Below, one piece after another: positions 17,236 to 25,331 of a stretch of DNA of 64,000 bases. Positions within the stretch are counted from its first letter, which is position 1. Each line of letters opens with the position of its first letter. Position numbers and translations under genes: made by a program. The notes under the pieces were generated by a model. The model worked only from the letters and a program-made list of their open reading frames with translations, had not been told where the DNA came from and did not search any database. Source of the stretch: [Eubacterium] saphenum (GTDB lineage Bacteria > Bacillota > Clostridia > Peptostreptococcales > Anaerovoracaceae); the NCBI GenBank assembly GCA_004555725.1, contig SFHC01000005.1, forward strand, positions 1 through 64,000, read 5' to 3'.

Positions 17236-18045
17236 CTACAATAATACGCTTTCAATTATCGACTTTATCAGACGCGCATTAATGCCGTTTTCCATATTGT
17301 CATAGGTGACAATCAGATTATCCCAGGGAACGATTCTGTGCATCTCATAAAGATCCAGTTTGTTTTTGTGACCGCGGATTTTCTGTTCGTTGTTCACCAT
17401 ACCGCAATGTTCCCAGTAAAATTGTTTTCCGTCTCGGGGCCGGCGGATTGTGAAATCTGGATGCAGAACTTTACGCACTTCAGGGATGTATAGAGGCTCC
17501 TCGGTTTTAAAAGGAATTCGATGGCGGGTGAGCTGATCAGCAATGATAATCTCATTTTTTGACCGGACAGGAACTCCGGTCTCATCGTTGTTAATCAGTT
17601 GGTCAGGATAGAAATTCAGATCGCGGTGAATATCGTGTTCCCAGTCCCTTAGCAAAATGTTATCCGTAAAATACATATCGGGAAGATCTGTCCAGTTCCT
17701 TTGAAAATACTGCAGAATGACCGCCTCATCGAGACGTTCGTAATTTTGGATGCAATGCTCCAAGGCTGCAAGATTATTCGTCAGTGCGGGTACAGCATTC
17801 AGCAGATATCGTTTGCGCAGGAGGAGCTGAATAGTGTGGCGATCATTGGTAATGTTCACGTACCGGTCCCGTTTCATATTTCCCGTTTTCCGGATATGCT
17901 GATAATAGTGGATGAGCCCCTTTCGACCTTTTCGCTTTCTGCGGAGCAGTTCCCCGTCTGGCATCGTGTTTAACTCGTCCTGCCATGCGTTCAATGTAGA
18001 TTTCATTTCTGTAAACAGCGTCTCTAGTTGTGACTTGAAATACAT
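17236..18045 (-). CDS. PD-(D/E)XK nuclease-like protein
   Basis: A 269-residue protein of the restriction-endonuclease-like fold. Candidate active-site residues are E165 in RSKNEIIIADQL, D197 in HPDFTI and E212 in FYWEHCGM; the PDFTI and YWEH pair is typical of a widespread clostridial nuclease-like family of unknown target. The N-terminal 120 residues are helical and rich in charged residues, perhaps for DNA binding or oligomerisation. The start is ATG 18045, after GGGAGGAAAG; a longer GTG start at 18081 would run into the repeat. The gene lies between two direct repeats, one ending 28 bases upstream of it, so it may be a mobile cassette. Confidence 0.7.
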   Translation of the reverse strand: MYFKSQLETLFTEMKSTLNAWQDELNTMPDGELLRRKRKGRKGLIHYYQHIRKTGNMKRDRYVNITNDRHTIQLLLRKRYLLNAVPALTNNLAALEHCIQNYERLDEAVILQYFQRNWTDLPDMYFTDNILLRDWEHDIHRDLNFYPDQLINNDETGVPVRSKNEIIIADQLTRHRIPFKTEEPLYIPEVRKVLHPDFTIRRPRDGKQFYWEHCGMVNNEQKIRGHKNKLDLYEMHRIVPWDNLIVTYDNMENGINARLIKSIIESVLL

Positions 18046-18070
18046 TTCTTTCCTCCCATAATAAATATCT

Positions 18071-18510
18071 ACCGTGCGCACCCACGCGAATAAGCACTTT
18101 GTCTTTTTCTGTTATTGATTCTTCTCAAAACCGCGTTTTCAGAACACATAAAAGGAGTTTTTTATGATTGCGCACAATTGATGCTTGTATCGTGGCATGT
18201 AAATTCAGTTTTACACGAAAGAAAGAGCGGTGGACCTTTTGTATACGGGAATACTGTGTGTAAATCTGTGCAATATGCAGGACAAAGCATACGCTTCACT
18301 TCCAGATATTACCATGGAAGTGAAGCAACTCAAGCGGATTAACGGGAATGCCCATGTTTTTAAAGGGAAGCGTTCCGAGATCATGATTATTCAATAATTT
18401 GATAACAAAAAAAGTGGAAGTGCGATTTTGTGTTCTGGAATGAGCAAAAACTCGGAATTCGGAACACATGGTTGGGAAATAAATTACATAACTAGACTCT
18501 GAGGAATACT
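18071..18510. repeat. Long direct repeat, copy B
   Basis: Second copy of the 430-bp repeat, directly upstream of the nuclease gene. The first hairpin is a perfect 11-bp stem here, GCTTCACTTCC (18293) with GGAAGTGAAGC (18316), and the second reads GTGTTCTGGA (18430) with TTCGGAACAC (18458). Differences from copy A in the stems are wobble-type and keep pairing. 18511-18756 has no gene, only another GTATAC motif at 18572-18585. Confidence 0.85.
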
Positions 18511-18756
18511 ACTAGTAATGTAAGGGTGGATGTGGATTGGGAAAATAAGATGGGCAGAGCAAGTAGTGTGAGTATACTGTATACCGACGTATCCCCGGCT
18601 GATTATTAATGCATGTGTGTGATCCTAACCACTTTATTAAGCGTACATTTTTCAGTAATCATAGATACCCTCCGCAGAAGTCGCTGTCTGGTTCAGTGTC
18701 TTCCGGGAGGGATTCCCTGCGTTCATTTTTACAGCATATGTTTTAATCGTGAACGT

Positions 18757-19341
18757 TTACAGCAGCTCGCTTTCGCGTTCGTCCTTTCTGCGCTGCTGTT
18801 CGTCTTCGCGGGCCTGCTGGTAGTCCTGCTGCGTCCAGGCACTGCGGAGCTTCTTAGCGCGTTCGATCTTGCGCTGTTCTCTTTTTGCCTTACGGATCCT
18901 GAGCACCGTGGAACGGTAATAACGGTAGAGAATGTCAATCACGATGAAGCCGAGGGCGATGCCGATGCAGGTGGAGAACAGAAGCAGGGTCTGCTCAATG
19001 GCCATGTGCTTGTTCGCCTTTACGATGCCGTACATCATGTAGTACAGGTTCGGTCCCGGAATCAGAGGAAATGCGCAGGAGGACAGGAAAATCGTCGCCG
19101 GCGCTTTATTGACTCTGGCCATGATGATGGCATACCAGGCAACGACCATGGATGCAATCAGAGTTGCAACAAAGTTGCTCGGGTCAATCTTATATACGAT
19201 GACGTATGCGGCCCAGGTAAAGAAGGCGCCGAGTCCGCAGTAGAAAATCTGCTTTCCCTTTACGCCGAACCAGATCGCAAATCCAGTGCAGGCAATGGTA
19301 CAGGAGATCAGCTGTACGACAACATTAGGATTCATGTACAT
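18757..19341 (-). CDS. Threonine/serine exporter, small membrane half (DUF3815)
   Basis: A 194-residue protein with four to five hydrophobic segments and a long charged C-terminal helix (residues 150-194, rich in Arg, Glu and Gln). It is the C-terminal half of ThrE-type exporters, encoded separately. Its start overlaps the stop of the larger half as TAATG, indicating coupling. A paralog without a partner is encoded at 54088. Confidence 0.85.
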   Translation of the reverse strand: MYMNPNVVVQLISCTIACTGFAIWFGVKGKQIFYCGLGAFFTWAAYVIVYKIDPSNFVATLIASMVVAWYAIIMARVNKAPATIFLSSCAFPLIPGPNLYYMMYGIVKANKHMAIEQTLLLFSTCIGIALGFIVIDILYRYYRSTVLRIRKAKREQRKIERAKKLRSAWTQQDYQQAREDEQQRRKDERESELL

Positions 19342-20114
19342 TACAGCACCACTCCTTTCAGCAGAATAATGGCAAGAGCGATGCCGGCTGCCAGTGCCGC
19401 CGCTCCCAGCATGGAGTTCATGATGTTCAGCGATCCGGACACGATATCCTTATGCAGGAGGTCACGAAAGCCGTTGGTCGTGCCGAGTCCGGATATCAGG
19501 AGCATGACGACGCCGATAGTGATTCTGCCGGAGTGGTCGCCCATGCCGAGGTGGCAGGAGAGAATAATATATATTTCTACCACAAACATAATGACGAAGT
19601 TGTAAACGAACGGGTTTTCCTCACGGCTGGAGAGGACAAATCCGAGGAATACGACCAGGACCGAGGCGATGACTGCGACGACTGTATCGATAACATTGCA
19701 TCCAAAGAACACGCCAAATCCTGCGCCGCCCATGATTCCTGCCAGATACGTCATCCATTTCGGCTGAGGTTTACGGCTCATGACCTCTTCATATTTCTTA
19801 TGGATCGTTTCCGGATCCGGTGTGTTTTTTACCACATATCGAGATAAATTGTTCAGGTAGTCGAGGCGGTCATAGTTTGTCGCAGAACCGCTGATGTGAC
19901 GGATCTGCGTGATGATGTCGCCATCTTTAGTTTCAATTGTCGCCTGAAGATTGCTGACGATGACAAACACATCGTAGCGGACAAATCCGTAGGCCTTGCA
20001 CATACGGTACATACTGTCCTCTGCACGGCTGACCTCGGCGCCGCAGATCAGCATTGCCTCGCCGATGTCCAGAATTCCCTGCAGAATTTTAGGATAATCG
20101 AATTCTTTTTCCAA
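19341..20114 (-). CDS. Threonine/serine exporter, ThrE N-terminal half (DUF1212)
   Basis: A 257-residue protein: a cytoplasmic N-terminal domain (residues 1-115, with GEAMLICGAEVSRAEDSM, the family signature) and five hydrophobic segments after it. With the 194-residue partner it should form a ThrE-type exporter for threonine or serine; substrate is by family only. It starts at TTG 20114 with GGAAGGAAA. An inverted repeat, AATCGCTGA (20253) and TCAGCGATT (20283), lies upstream and may be an operator. Confidence 0.87.
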   Translation of the reverse strand: MEKEFDYPKILQGILDIGEAMLICGAEVSRAEDSMYRMCKAYGFVRYDVFVIVSNLQATIETKDGDIITQIRHISGSATNYDRLDYLNNLSRYVVKNTPDPETIHKKYEEVMSRKPQPKWMTYLAGIMGGAGFGVFFGCNVIDTVVAVIASVLVVFLGFVLSSREENPFVYNFVIMFVVEIYIILSCHLGMGDHSGRITIGVVMLLISGLGTTNGFRDLLHKDIVSGSLNIMNSMLGAAALAAGIALAIILLKGVVL

Positions 20115-20404
20115 TGTCTGCTTTCCTTCCTGCAGTCTGATACTGCAAACTCTCTTTCACATACGTTAACGGCATGCAGTTTACGCGGACAAAACAAAAA
20201 GCGGCAAGAGGTTTTCTCAGTGCCCACATACCTTGCATGATACTGTTGTCAAAATCGCTGAATCGTACTGATTCCAACGGGATCAGCGATTGATAACATA
20301 ATCATAAAGGGTACGCTTCAGCCTGTCAATGATTGATAGGAAATTGACAGGGGTTTTGGAAAAAGATACAAAAACAAGCCCCGGGGCATGTGTAAATACG
20401 GTTG

Positions 20405-20450
20405 AAAAAAGAGACCTTGTATGAAGGCAAATTGAGCTTCATGCAAGGTC
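20405..20450 (-). terminator. Terminator of the efflux pump gene
   Basis: On the minus strand a 14-bp stem with one wobble pair (plus-strand GACCTTGTATGAAG at 20413 and CTTCATGCAAGGTC at 20437) is followed by a run of six T. Confidence 0.85.
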
Positions 20451-20476
20451 CCTGAAAAACAGAGCCATATAACAGG

Positions 20477-21982
20477 TTACAACGTGGAAGACTGCTGAGT
20501 GCATTCAGCGGATTTTCCGCGCGCAGTGTGAGGCAGGGCGCCGAACATGGACAGAACCAGCAGAATGCCGAGCACCAGCAGGAGGATCAGCGACGTACGG
20601 GCACCGCTCTGGATTCCGGCGGATAATCCCTGTATAGCCTGGTATTTGGCTGTGATCACGGAGACTACCGCAGTGCCCAGTGCGCCGAAGAGCTGCTGCA
20701 TGGTATTAAACACCGCGTTTCCGTCTGCCGACAGTTCTGCAGGCAGAGCGCCCATTCCGTTGGACATGCCGTTTCCGACACTGTTCGTCTGTCCGAAGGC
20801 AAAGAATACGTAAACAACGGTCATGACGGCAGCAGACGGATGACGGAAAAAGATAAGGGTAAGCAGCAGGACAGAAAGCAGCATGCAGAACGCGCCGGTC
20901 AGGAGCGGCACCCGGGGGCCGAACCGGTCGTAAATGCGTCCAGCCGCAGGCGCAAACACAGCAGCAAACGCGCATCCCGGCAGAAGAATACAGCCGGCGG
21001 AAAGAGCGCTCTTTCCGAGGACGATCTGTGCGTAATTCGGCAGAAGGAACCCGATTCCCAGACAGTTGAACTGCATCAGGACGAATGCCGCGAGGGCGCA
21101 GTTAAACCGTCTGTGCCGGAACACCTCGATGCGGATTAACGGCGACGCGGAAGGAGATTTTTCTGTCATATGTGTGGAATGGCGGAGAAACAGGAGCATT
21201 GCCGCCAGAAACAGGACCAGTAATCCCAGAACCCGGAACGACAGGAAGGCATGCGTGCCCATGCTGCTCAGGGTGATGATCAGGCAGGCAAAACTGATTG
21301 CAAGCAGAATCCATCCTGTGAGATCAAAGGTTACCGATTTTCTGTCTTCCGTTTCCGGATTGTTCCGGATGCAGAGAAAGCCGATCACCATGGCGGCAAT
21401 CAGGACCGGCACCAGAGACGCGAAAATCATCCGCCAGCCCAGGCTTTCAACGATGAGACCGCCGAGAGAAGGGCCTACAGCAGGAGCCGCGGCCGGGATC
21501 AGCGAAGAAATTCCCATCATTGTCCCGCGGCGTTCCCGGGGAACCTGTGTCAGAACGATATTATACATTAATGGGAGGGCGATTCCCGTTCCGATTCCCT
21601 GCAGCAGCCTTCCGATAAGAATCAGGGAAAATCTCGGCGCGGTGCCGCAGAGTACAGTGCCCAGCAGAAACAGGACAGAAGCCGCGGCAAACTGTCTGCG
21701 GAGTGTAAAACGGCGGTTCAGGAAAGAAGTCGTCGGCATGATTATGGCAAGCATTAGCAGATATCCGGACGTAATCCACTGGACCGTTGCGGTGCCGATG
21801 CCGAACTCTTTCATCAGAGTCGGAAATGTGATATTCATTGCCGTTTCCACGACAACCCCGCAGAAGGACATGATGCCGGCAGCTACGACAGAGAAGATGA
21901 CATGCACCGGAATACGCGGCGCAGAGGTGTGGTGTTCTCCAGTGGAACAGGCGGTATTAGTATTCAGAGTATGGTTTGACAA
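20477..21982 (-). CDS. MFS multidrug efflux transporter (DHA2 type, 14 TM)
   Basis: A 501-residue major facilitator protein of the EmrB/QacA group. It has about 14 hydrophobic segments and the drug-antiporter motifs LIGRLLQGIGTGIALPLMYN and GPSLGGLIVESLGWRMIF near residues 100-180. The TTG at 21982 is the best start because AAGGAGG is 7 bases upstream; 10 more codons are open before it. It follows the marR-like gene by 39 bases, a common repressor-pump pair. The exported compound is unknown. Confidence 0.88.
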   Translation of the reverse strand: MSNHTLNTNTACSTGEHHTSAPRIPVHVIFSVVAAGIMSFCGVVVETAMNITFPTLMKEFGIGTATVQWITSGYLLMLAIIMPTTSFLNRRFTLRRQFAAASVLFLLGTVLCGTAPRFSLILIGRLLQGIGTGIALPLMYNIVLTQVPRERRGTMMGISSLIPAAAPAVGPSLGGLIVESLGWRMIFASLVPVLIAAMVIGFLCIRNNPETEDRKSVTFDLTGWILLAISFACLIITLSSMGTHAFLSFRVLGLLVLFLAAMLLFLRHSTHMTEKSPSASPLIRIEVFRHRRFNCALAAFVLMQFNCLGIGFLLPNYAQIVLGKSALSAGCILLPGCAFAAVFAPAAGRIYDRFGPRVPLLTGAFCMLLSVLLLTLIFFRHPSAAVMTVVYVFFAFGQTNSVGNGMSNGMGALPAELSADGNAVFNTMQQLFGALGTAVVSVITAKYQAIQGLSAGIQSGARTSLILLLVLGILLVLSMFGALPHTARGKSAECTQQSSTL

Positions 21983-22021
21983 TCGTATTCCTCCTTTTTG
22001 ATCGGCAGGCAATCAGCTGAT

Positions 22022-22525
22022 CTATTCTTTTTCAGGCCCGGCAGATTCTCCTGCGGAAAACTCCAGCCGGTTCGGACTGTTTATGCGGATCGGGTTCAGA
22101 CTCATCAGATCATATGTCTGACGGATCACCCGGATTGCCGTGCGGATGTCTTCTTCCGGAATTTCCGAAAAAAGATCCGCAAGCTGCCGGTGATATTCTT
22201 CCACATAAATCCGGTAGACTTTTCTGCCGGATGGAGTGGCGGAAATGGCGCAGACCCGGCGGTCGTGCTGATCTTTTCTTTTTCGTGCCAGTCCTTTTGC
22301 AGTAAGTTCATTGACCAGCTTCGTAATACTGGGCATCGTGGAGTGCATCTGCCTTGCAATTTCACTGATGCGTATGCCGGACTCGGGTGCCTGGCAGATG
22401 TATTCCATAATATGGATATGCCTCGGGGTCAGATGGTCCGGAAGATCAGGCATCATTCCCGGGATTTTCCTTGCCAGATGAAACGTGTCAATAAATTGTT
22501 TGGTCAGTTCCAGATTTCCATTCAT
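22022..22525 (-). CDS. MarR family transcriptional regulator
   Basis: A 167-residue winged-helix protein of the MarR family, with the recognition-helix region ISEIARQMHSTMPSITKLV (residues 53-71) and the wing DQHDRRVCAISAT near residue 88. It probably represses itself and the downstream efflux pump until a drug-like ligand binds; that is by family and position. Confidence 0.9.
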   Translation of the reverse strand: MNGNLELTKQFIDTFHLARKIPGMMPDLPDHLTPRHIHIMEYICQAPESGIRISEIARQMHSTMPSITKLVNELTAKGLARKRKDQHDRRVCAISATPSGRKVYRIYVEEYHRQLADLFSEIPEEDIRTAIRVIRQTYDLMSLNPIRINSPNRLEFSAGESAGPEKE

Positions 22526-22553
22526 AGAGATTCCTCAGTAGTTTTAAACAACT

Positions 22554-22603
22554 AATTACCTTAAGTACTTATCTATAGTAATTAAATGCCGCAGGAAAGT
22601 CAA
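22554..22603 (-). promoter_or_regulatory. Promoter and operator of the marR-pump operon
   Basis: On the minus strand TTGACT and TACTAT (plus-strand 22598-22603 and 22575-22580) are 17 bases apart. An inverted repeat, AATTAC (22554) with GTAATT (22578), overlaps the -10 and start site, as expected for autorepression. Confidence 0.6.
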
Positions 22604-22807
22604 GACCGGCAAAGATGGGAGAAAAATGGAGAAGCAATGGCGGTCGGGGTGTGCATACGAGAGCTATAGATTTACTGAATGCGATTTATCTGGCATGCTT
22701 TGCTATAATAATGGTTATGATAATAAGCCGCGGAATGATGCTGATCATACGCGGCCTGCTCCTCTCTTGCCTGTTGTATTTTGTCGGATGAAGGGCGCAC
22801 AGTCCGG

Positions 22808-22836
22808 TTGTGAGAATTGCGTCAGCATGCTAAAAT
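22808..22836 (+). promoter_or_regulatory. Promoter of dapB
   Basis: TTGTGA and TAAAAT are separated by 17 bases, ending 41 bases before the dapB start. The rest of 22604-22807 shows no supported gene. Confidence 0.5.
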
Positions 22837-22877
22837 GATAATTAGCGAAATGTTCTAACACAGACGGGAGGAAGAAA

Positions 22878-23675
22878 ATGAAGGTAATTGTAATCGCTCC
22901 TAAAGGGAAAATGGGGAAACTGGTAACGGCTGCGGCGGCAGAACGGGAAGGCGTGGAGATTGTCGCGGGAATCGGACCGGCAGGAAGAGACTATATCGAA
23001 AGTGATATCGGAGAAGCGGCGGGACTCGGAAGAAAAATCGGCGCGCCGGTTACGGACGATCTGGAATCGGTGATCGATGAGTGTGATGCGATTATCGATT
23101 TTTCAACCGTGGAGCAGGGAATGAAGACGCTTGCCGCGGCAAGAGCGCACGGAAAAGCTCTGCTGACCGGAACGACCGGGTTTTCGGATGAGCAGAAGCA
23201 GCAGTTTACCGATGCTGCGGCAGATATCCCGGTGATGCTGGCGGCGAACACATCGATGCAGGTCAATCTGCTTTACCGTCTCCTTGAGATGGCAGCAAAG
23301 GCAGTGGGCGGTTCCACGGACATTGAGGTGGTGGACATGCACGACAGAAACAAGCTGGACGCGCCGAGCGGCACGGCTGTTGAAATCGGGGATGTGCTGT
23401 GTCAGGCCCTTGGCAAAACCATGAAGGAGGACGCGGTTTACGGCCATGCCGGTGAAGGCCGCCGTGAAGACGGTTCAATCGCGTTCCATTCCATCCGAGG
23501 AGGCGACTGGCCGAGCAGCCACACGGTCTATTTCATTGGAAACGGAGAACGTCTGGAAATTACCCATCACGCCGTAAACTGGAAATGCTTCGCTGAGGGT
23601 GCAGTGACAGGAGCGCTGTATCTGGCCGGAAAAAAGCCGGGCGCGTATACGATGCAGGACTGCCTCGGACTGTAG
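22878..23675 (+). CDS. dapB: 4-hydroxy-tetrahydrodipicolinate reductase
   Basis: DapB, 265 residues, reduces HTPA to tetrahydrodipicolinate in the lysine/diaminopimelate pathway. The N-terminal nucleotide-binding loop reads APKGKMGK, and the substrate-binding block has DMHDRNKLDAPSGTA near residue 155, keeping the catalytic His and Lys although the second His of the usual HH pair is Asp. The glycine loop is also slightly unusual, so a DapB-like paralog cannot be fully excluded. No other lysine genes are near. Confidence 0.85.
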   Translation: MKVIVIAPKGKMGKLVTAAAAEREGVEIVAGIGPAGRDYIESDIGEAAGLGRKIGAPVTDDLESVIDECDAIIDFSTVEQGMKTLAAARAHGKALLTGTTGFSDEQKQQFTDAAADIPVMLAANTSMQVNLLYRLLEMAAKAVGGSTDIEVVDMHDRNKLDAPSGTAVEIGDVLCQALGKTMKEDAVYGHAGEGRREDGSIAFHSIRGGDWPSSHTVYFIGNGERLEITHHAVNWKCFAEGAVTGALYLAGKKPGAYTMQDCLGL

Positions 23676-23691
23676 TTTTCCGGACGGACTC

Positions 23692-25008
23692 TCATCGTTT
23701 CCGGTCCGATGCGGGAGGAATGCGGCACTCTGCGCGGTACTTCGCGACGGTCCGCCTGGCAGCCGGAATGCCTTCCCGGTTGAGAATTTCCGCGATTTCC
23801 CGGTCGCTGAGCGGCTTTTCGGCGGATTCTCCGCGGACCAGATCTTTGATTTTCTGCAGGATGACTCTGCTGCTTACGGCAGAGCCGTCCTGTTTTATTA
23901 TTCCGGAAGAGAAAAAATCTTTCAGTTCAAAGATTCCGCGCGGGCAGTCGATATATTTTCCGTTCACCGTGCGGCTCACGGTCGAATCGCTGACTCCGGC
24001 AGCATCGGCGATTTCGGTCTGCGTCATGGGCATCAGATACTCAGGGCCGTGCAAGAGGAATGCCTTCTGACGGTCTGTGATGGCTCCGGCGATATTCATG
24101 ATGGTGCCCCTGCGCCGACGGACGGCAAGCAGAAACTGCTGAGCGGAATCCCGGCAGCCGGTCAGGTACTGATGCAGTTCACTTTCCGGCTCGCTGTTTT
24201 CCAGTATGTTCTGATAATTCCGACTTAGATGGATCTGAGGATCATACTCATCCAGATAAGTCAGGACAATTTCGCCATCCACAATTTCTGCCCGCAGATC
24301 AGGGATGATGAACGGCGTGGCCTCTGATGCGGCGGACAAAGTTTTCACGGGCAAGGGATCGAGTCGACGGATCTGCTCCGCGTATTTCTGCGCTTCCTCC
24401 GGGGTAATGAGAAGATTCTCTGAAATGGCGGCATAATCCCTTGCTGCAATTCTGTTCATCTGACTGCGGATCATTTTCTGAAGAACCGGGGTGAGTTTCC
24501 CCTTCGCGCGAAGCTGCAGCTCCAGACATTCTTCCATACAGGCGGCGCCGATGCCGGGAGGATCCAGCGACCGGACCACATGCAACGCGTCCTGCAGTTC
24601 GGATTCCGGGATATGGACGGTCTCTGCGGTTTCAGACAGATCGTCTGTCAGGTACCCGTTATCATCCAGAAGCCCGAGCAGAAATCTGCATAACTTGGTC
24701 TGCCGGTCTGACAGATGCAGCCAGGACAGCTGCTCCGCCAGCTGATCCCGGAAGGTCACCGGTGCGGCTGTATAGGCCGTAAAATCCGCATCCTGCTCCG
24801 CGCCGGAAACGGCAGCAGCAGAAGAACCGCTTTCCCATGCCGGAGGAGCATAGTCCAGGAACGGATTTTTCTGGTATTCTTCTTCCATTTCTTCCCGGAG
24901 CGCTTCCCGGTCCAGCCGGAGAATCTGAAGCGCCTGGATCTGACGGGCAGAAATTTTCTGCGTCTGCCGCTGCGCCTGCTGAATCTGATGCGAGATGGCA
25001 GTTTTCAT
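23692..25008 (-). CDS. rpoN: RNA polymerase sigma-54 factor
   Basis: RpoN, 438 residues. Region I is glutamine-rich (residues 8-30, QIQQAQRQTQKI), followed by the acidic region II, the core-binding domain, a helix-turn-helix (ADAAGVSDSTVSRTVNGKYI) and the RpoN box ARRTVAKYR near residue 420 that reads the -24 element. Its position beside an AcoR-type activator gene, divergently transcribed, fits co-regulated function, and a -24/-12 promoter is present before the acetoin operon. Confidence 0.95.
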   Translation of the reverse strand: MKTAISHQIQQAQRQTQKISARQIQALQILRLDREALREEMEEEYQKNPFLDYAPPAWESGSSAAAVSGAEQDADFTAYTAAPVTFRDQLAEQLSWLHLSDRQTKLCRFLLGLLDDNGYLTDDLSETAETVHIPESELQDALHVVRSLDPPGIGAACMEECLELQLRAKGKLTPVLQKMIRSQMNRIAARDYAAISENLLITPEEAQKYAEQIRRLDPLPVKTLSAASEATPFIIPDLRAEIVDGEIVLTYLDEYDPQIHLSRNYQNILENSEPESELHQYLTGCRDSAQQFLLAVRRRRGTIMNIAGAITDRQKAFLLHGPEYLMPMTQTEIADAAGVSDSTVSRTVNGKYIDCPRGIFELKDFFSSGIIKQDGSAVSSRVILQKIKDLVRGESAEKPLSDREIAEILNREGIPAARRTVAKYRAECRIPPASDRKR

Positions 25009-25046
25009 CGTTTATCCCCCAACAGTTCTTTATTTGTGGCATTGTC

Positions 25047-25247
25047 TGAGAATTATCAAGCAACACTTCCGTAAAAGCAGTAAACCGTGTAAATATGTAT
25101 GCGAATAAATACAATATTCTATGATCATCATAGGCCCGAAAGGCATGGCTGTCAACAAAATGAGAGCAAAAAAGAGATCGAAAATATAAATATCAGGGAA
25201 GTTTGAAAAAGATTGGTGAGAATTCACAGGATGTATTGAGAATTATC
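25047..25247. promoter_or_regulatory. Repeated TGAGAATTATC motif between rpoN and acoR
   Basis: TGAGAATTATC occurs at 25047-25057 and 25237-25247, and TGAGAATTCAC at 25217-25227, in a divergent control region of 323 bases. A reversed variant (GATAATATTCTCA) and more TTCTCA half-sites occur before the acetoin operon at 27528-27592. These are candidate binding sites for AcoR. Confidence 0.5.
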
Positions 25248-25331
25248 TTTTGGTGTGTATAATTATAAGTACATATGAGCATGGGTGAGAATCAGGTATT
25301 CAAGATACAGATCACAGGGAGAGTGTCGAAG

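Noticed and set aside
22692..22705. TGGCATGCTTTGCT as a sigma-54 promoter before dapB
   Set aside because: The GG and GC elements are two bases too close; a TTGTGA-N17-TAAAAT promoter fits better.
22626..22838. A 70-codon frame upstream of dapB
   Set aside because: No ribosome site, no similarity, and it overlaps the dapB promoter region.
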